Below are positions 7,205 to 9,817 of a stretch of DNA of 9,817 nucleotides, in pieces. The DNA is from an uncultured Victivallales bacterium (lineage in GTDB: Bacteria > Verrucomicrobiota > Lentisphaeria > Oligosphaerales > JAFGRS01), in assembly GCA_903834675.1 (NCBI GenBank), contig CAILKC010000446.1:1-9817 (forward strand), in the 5' to 3' direction. The stretch's first letter is position 1; each line of letters opens with the position of its first letter. The notes beneath the pieces were generated by a model. That model saw nothing but the letters and a program-made list of their open reading frames with translations, was not told the DNA's origin and did no database searches. Made by a program: the position numbers and the translations under genes.

Positions 7205-7231
7205 CTGGCAACCGGACCCCCCGGTTACCAA
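7205..7231 (-). promoter_or_regulatory. Leader hairpin upstream of the exported-protein gene
   Basis: Positions 7205-7215 pair with 7221-7231 over 11 bp (two G-U when read on the minus strand), with a 5-base loop rich in G. It lies between the candidate promoter and the ribosome binding site. An alternative pairing exists: CTGGCA at 7205-7210 is perfectly complementary to TGCCAG at 7233-7238, and the two structures are mutually exclusive. It may simply stabilise the 5' end of the transcript. Confidence 0.45.
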
Positions 7232-7243
7232 CTGCCAGCCCTC

Positions 7244-7262
7244 TTAGCATTCCCCTTGCCAA
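7244..7262 (-). promoter_or_regulatory. Candidate sigma-54 (-24/-12) promoter
   Basis: Read on the minus strand, TTGGCAAGGGGAATGCTAA has GG and GC separated by exactly 10 bases, the invariant spacing of sigma-54 promoters. It differs from the consensus TTGGCACG-N4-TTGCA/T mainly at two positions. The expected start site would be near 7235, giving a leader of about 65 bases before the ATG at 7171. A TTGGCAAC copy sits immediately upstream (7263-7270), making a direct repeat. A sigma-70 reading (TTGGCA, 15 bases, TGCTAA) is possible but weaker. No activator site was identified. Confidence 0.4.
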
Positions 7263-7395
7263 GTTGCCAAGGACGCAGGTCAGTTCGGTAGGAGTTTCTG
7301 TTTCGATCGTCTCCGCGTCCGGCGAGCAGAACGGGTTACGTGACTCTTGGGGGAGACATCCGGCGGGACGTGTAGCGAAGGCCAGACGCCGCGGA

Positions 7396-7599
7396 GCGCT
7401 GAAAGCGCGGCCATTCCTCAGCCCAGGGCACCGCCCTGGGAATGGAATCCAAAACGAGATTGAGCCCTACAGGGGCGGCATACCGACAGTCCATGGGCAC
7501 CGCGCGGCCAACTATGGCGCCCCTTTGGGGCTGAGAATCTGGGGTATGCCCGGTACCCAGGGCGCTGCCCTGGGCTGAGGGATGGCGCCCCTTCGGGGC
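7396..7599. repeat. Cluster of short GC-rich palindromes (REP/BIME-like intergenic element)
   Basis: This stretch contains GCGCT-GAA-AGCGC (7396-7408); CCCAGGGC-n3-GCCCTGGG at 7422-7440 and again at 7556-7574; and GCCCC-n3-GGGGC at 7519-7531 and 7587-7599, with a degenerate version at 7464-7476. The two GCCCC palindromes sit in a 21-base direct repeat (7514-7534 and 7582-7602) that differs at one loop base. Stems are kept while loops and spacers differ. No plausible coding frame crosses it. The layout resembles REP/BIME elements that occur in many copies per genome. From memory, similar sequences occur in Verrucomicrobiota and Planctomycetota genomes; this could not be checked. Confidence 0.6.
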
Positions 7600-7703
7600 T
7601 GAATACCTCGGCCCATCCTTATTGCACAGGTCGACAAAACCGCCGTGCCCGGCGCCAGGGTGCCCGTTCTGCGCAGCGATTGCACACCCCTGCCCTGCCC
7701 CAC

Positions 7704-7756
7704 TGCGCAAACTCTGCGCACTTCGCCTCAGGCCGTTACGCGACCGAGCCCCTCGG
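7704..7756 (-). terminator. Possible weak terminator region after the decarboxylase gene
   Basis: Just after the stop codon at 7759 is a 5-bp dyad CTCGG/CCGAG (7744-7756), followed on the minus strand by TGCGCA-n5-TGCGCA (7704-7720). Neither has a U-tract, so intrinsic termination is doubtful. The stretch 7600-7743 otherwise shows no coding frame or recognisable signal. Confidence 0.2.
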
Positions 7757-7758
7757 GG

Positions 7759-9441
7759 TCACTGCGTCTTGGCGGCCTTGGCGATCATCTCGCGATAGGA
7801 CTTGCCGAGGCGGGTCAGACCCGCCGAACAGTCGAGCTTGCCAAGCACCAGCTCGATGAAGACAAGCTTGTCCTTGTGCGCGGCCGCTGCCGTCAGGGCC
7901 TGCTCAAGCTCGCCCTCGGTGGCCACCCGGATCCCGATCACGCCATCGCCACCGCCAAACGCCGCCGGCAGCAGCGCGTAGTTCCAGCGCTGGATGTCAT
8001 TGTAGGCGCCATCCTCGTGCAGCACCCGTTCGATCTGATAGCCGTCGTTGTTGATCAGCAGGATGATCGCCGGGCAGCGCAGGCGGATCAGGGATGATAC
8101 TTCCTGCGCCGTCATCTGAAAGGCGCCGTCGCCCGTCAGTACCACCGCGCGCTTGCCCGGTTCCGCTAGCGACACGCCAAGCGCCGCCGGGGTGCAGTAG
8201 CCAATCGACGAGTAGTAGCACTGCACCACGAAATTGCGCGCTTCTTCGATATGGAACTCAGGCGCCGCGCAGAACGCATCGCCCGGTTCGGCAAGCAGCA
8301 CCATCTGATCGTCGAGAAACACATCCAACCGCGCATAGAAGCGCTCGGCGGACAACGGCCGCGACGCTTCCGGCGTGAAGGCCGGCTTGACCAGATTCAA
8401 CTGGTCCGGTCGTGAAGCCAGGTAGCTCCGCGGTTGCACCTCAACGGTCAGCGCGCGCATAAAATCGCCCAACTGGACATTGTGGTAGAAATGACTGCGG
8501 ATACACACCTGTCCGCCACCCACCGCGATCTGACTGCGGCTATCGAGCTGACAACTGAACAGGCCGGTATCCAGATCCGTCATCTGCACGCCCAGCGACA
8601 GCACACAGTCCGAAGTCTCCATCTGGCGGCGAACCCCCTCCCGGCTCCAGCCGCCCTGGTAGATCCCGACAAACTGCGGATGCAGTTCCGGCAGCACGCT
8701 CTTGCTGCTGAGCATGGTGGCGAAGGGCAGCTCCACGGTCTCCACCAGGCGCAACGCTTCGCCGCCCAAGCCGAAACGCACCAGTTCCGCCCCGGCCAGC
8801 ACCACCGGATGCTCGGCCTGATTGAGCCGTTGCGCCGCCTCGGCGACAGCATCACGCAGGCTCTCTGGATCGGACTGCGGGCCGTTCAGCGCCGGCAGTG
8901 GCGCCGGTGGCCGACAGCGAATATGCGGCATATCGGCCGGCAGCTCGAGATAGACCGGTAGCTTGTGCGCCAGCGCTTTTTGCAGCACCCGGTCAATCGC
9001 GTCGGGCGCGGTCAGCGGATCATTCAGCACCGCAGTGTCGATGGTGACCTTATTGAAAATCTCCAGCTGGGTGTCGTAGTCACCGATCAGGTGATGCACC
9101 AGCGCCCCGGTCGCCCGCCGACGGCGCGGCGGCGCGCCGCTGATGACAATCAACGGGATGCGCTCCGCAAAAGCGCCGGCAACCGCGTTCAGCAGGCTCA
9201 GCGCGCCGACTCCATAGGTCACCGTCGCCACGCCAATGCCCTTCATCCGGGCATAGCCGTCCGCGGCGTACCCCGCATTCAATTCATTGCAGGTGCCGAC
9301 CCAGCGGACAGGACTGACCAGCACCGCATCCAGAAAATCCAGGGTGTAGTCCCCCGGCACGCCGAACATGTGCTCGACCCCCGCCTCATGCAGGCGCTGC
9401 AACAGGTAGCGAGCAATAGTACAGGGTTCTTTCTCAGTCAC
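7759..9441 (-). CDS. Thiamine-diphosphate-dependent 2-oxoacid decarboxylase (pyruvate/indolepyruvate decarboxylase family)
   Basis: This 560-residue protein has the normal family length. The GTG start at 9441 has GGAG 7 bases upstream and puts the N-terminus where relatives begin (TIARYLLQRLHEAGVEHMFGVPGDY); in-frame ATGs at 9465 and 9495 add unrelated residues. Catalytic residues match Zymomonas pyruvate decarboxylase: Asp31 (VPGDY), Glu53 (CNELNAGYAADGYAR), the His116-His117 pair (LVHHLIGDYDTQLE) and Glu471 (GYQIERVLH). The ThDP/Mg motif runs from GDG at 437-439 to NN at 464-465. The enzyme decarboxylates a 2-oxoacid to an aldehyde in the cytoplasm. Where Zymomonas PDC has Thr388 and Trp392, this protein has Pro386 and Phe390. 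Phe is usual in indolepyruvate, phenylpyruvate and branched-chain decarboxylases, which suggests a wider pocket than strict pyruvate use. It seems to be a single-gene unit unrelated to the T2SS operon. Confidence 0.93.
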   Translation of the reverse strand: MTEKEPCTIARYLLQRLHEAGVEHMFGVPGDYTLDFLDAVLVSPVRWVGTCNELNAGYAADGYARMKGIGVATVTYGVGALSLLNAVAGAFAERIPLIVISGAPPRRRRATGALVHHLIGDYDTQLEIFNKVTIDTAVLNDPLTAPDAIDRVLQKALAHKLPVYLELPADMPHIRCRPPAPLPALNGPQSDPESLRDAVAEAAQRLNQAEHPVVLAGAELVRFGLGGEALRLVETVELPFATMLSSKSVLPELHPQFVGIYQGGWSREGVRRQMETSDCVLSLGVQMTDLDTGLFSCQLDSRSQIAVGGGQVCIRSHFYHNVQLGDFMRALTVEVQPRSYLASRPDQLNLVKPAFTPEASRPLSAERFYARLDVFLDDQMVLLAEPGDAFCAAPEFHIEEARNFVVQCYYSSIGYCTPAALGVSLAEPGKRAVVLTGDGAFQMTAQEVSSLIRLRCPAIILLINNDGYQIERVLHEDGAYNDIQRWNYALLPAAFGGGDGVIGIRVATEGELEQALTAAAAHKDKLVFIELVLGKLDCSAGLTRLGKSYREMIAKAAKTQ

Positions 9442-9448
9442 TGAAAAT

Positions 9449-9452
9449 CTCC
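9449..9452 (-). promoter_or_regulatory. Ribosome binding site deciding the decarboxylase start
   Basis: GGAG on the minus strand sits 7 bases before the GTG at 9441. The upstream in-frame ATGs at 9465 and 9495 have no comparable signal, so this site fixes the GTG as the likely start. Confidence 0.65.
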
Positions 9453-9521
9453 AGATTGCCGACATCGCCTCGAGGCCGAACGCCAACCTTGGCACGGTAT
9501 TGCTGAACTCTCGGTTATCAA

Positions 9522-9817
9522 GCCTGCCTCAGGCGGAACCTCAGGAGCGCGGTGGAGCCCACTGGAGAGGCGCCTGGCCTCAGGTGCAGCGGTGGAGCCC
9601 ACTGGAGAGGCGCCTGGCCTCAGGCGCAGCGGTGGAGCCCACCGCATCTCCACGGTTTTCTGGAGAGGCGCCTGGCCTCAGGCGCAGCGGTGGCCCCCCA
9701 CCGCATCTCCACCGGGTATTCTGGAGAGGCGCCTGGCCTCAGGCGCAGCGGTGGAGCCCACCGCATCTCCACCGGGTATTCTGGAGAGGCGCCTGGCCTC
9801 AGGCGCGGCGGTGGCCC
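9522..9817. repeat. Tandem repeat of about 60 nt made of three adjoining hairpins per unit, open at the right edge
   Basis: Units beginning CTGGAGAGGCGCCTGG start at 9562, 9602, 9660, 9721 and 9781, with lengths 40, 58, 61, 60 and at least 37; a degenerate half unit lies at about 9522-9561. A full unit contains three perfect dyads separated by one base each, for example GCGGTGG-n4-CCACCGC (9687-9704), TCTCCA-n10-TGGAGA (9706-9727) and GCGCCTG-n4-CAGGCGC (9729-9746). Stems are conserved between units while loops differ in length and sequence. No credible gene overlaps it: the open frame on the minus strand only reads through the repeat. It lies upstream of the decarboxylase gene and continues past the window. 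Confidence 0.85.

Noticed and set aside
7264..7578. Plus-strand open frame of 104 codons across the palindrome cluster
   Set aside because: Its sequence simply follows the palindromic repeats, and it has no ribosome binding site or family resemblance.
9494..9521. Sigma-70 promoter for the decarboxylase (TTGATA, 16 bases, TACCGT on the minus strand)
   Set aside because: The -10 matches the consensus at only three positions, so it is no better than chance in a region this size.
9438..9653. Minus-strand open frame of 71 codons over the tandem repeat
   Set aside because: Much of it is a translation of the repeat units, whose lengths (40, 58, 61, 60) do not preserve a frame, so coding selection is unlikely.
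9522..9817. CRISPR array
   Set aside because: The near-identical part covers most of the unit and there are no unique spacers; variation is confined to loops of 3-10 bases.

Overview
This is a high-GC bacterial window in which every recognisable gene lies on the minus strand. The organism is probably a member of the PVC group (Verrucomicrobiota, Lentisphaerota or relatives). That assignment is an inference from three things: the PilM-like GspL fragment, pseudopilins that lack the usual glycine before the cleavage site, and a small secreted protein of a type I associate with those phyla. No rRNA or tRNA gene is present to confirm it.

Positions 1-6504 hold a compact type II secretion (T2SS) operon. 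Reading along the minus strand the order is gspE (ATPase), gspF (inner-membrane platform), gspG (major pseudopilin), gspH, gspI, gspJ (minor pseudopilins), gspK (tip pseudopilin) and the start of a gspL/PilM-like gene that runs off the left edge. Most junctions are ATGA or GTGA stop/start overlaps or 2-nt gaps (TGACCATG), so translation is probably coupled throughout. Together the products would make the assembly platform and pseudopilus that push folded periplasmic proteins through an outer-membrane secretin. The secretin (GspD), GspC, GspM and the prepilin peptidase GspO are not in the window.

Upstream of gspE (6617-7171) is a gene for a small exported protein with a Gly/Pro-rich linker and a helical, Spy/CpxP-like C-terminal part. 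It has a good ribosome binding site, a leader hairpin and a candidate sigma-54 promoter (7244-7262). An 18-bp near-perfect hairpin (6550-6587) sits between it and gspE.

Positions 7172-7758 are non-coding. After the promoter comes a cluster of short GC-rich palindromes (7396-7599) resembling a REP/BIME-type element. Positions 7759-9441 encode a complete thiamine-diphosphate-dependent 2-oxoacid decarboxylase of the pyruvate/indolepyruvate decarboxylase family with its catalytic residues intact. Positions 9442-9817 contain no gene; from about 9522 to the window end lies a tandem repeat with a unit of about 60 nt, each unit made of three nearly contiguous hairpins. The decarboxylase gene is therefore bracketed by two unrelated palindromic repeat families.

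The coding content is largely conventional. The least explained parts are the two structured repeat regions, the 6550-6587 hairpin and the non-canonical cleavage sites of GspH, GspI and GspJ.
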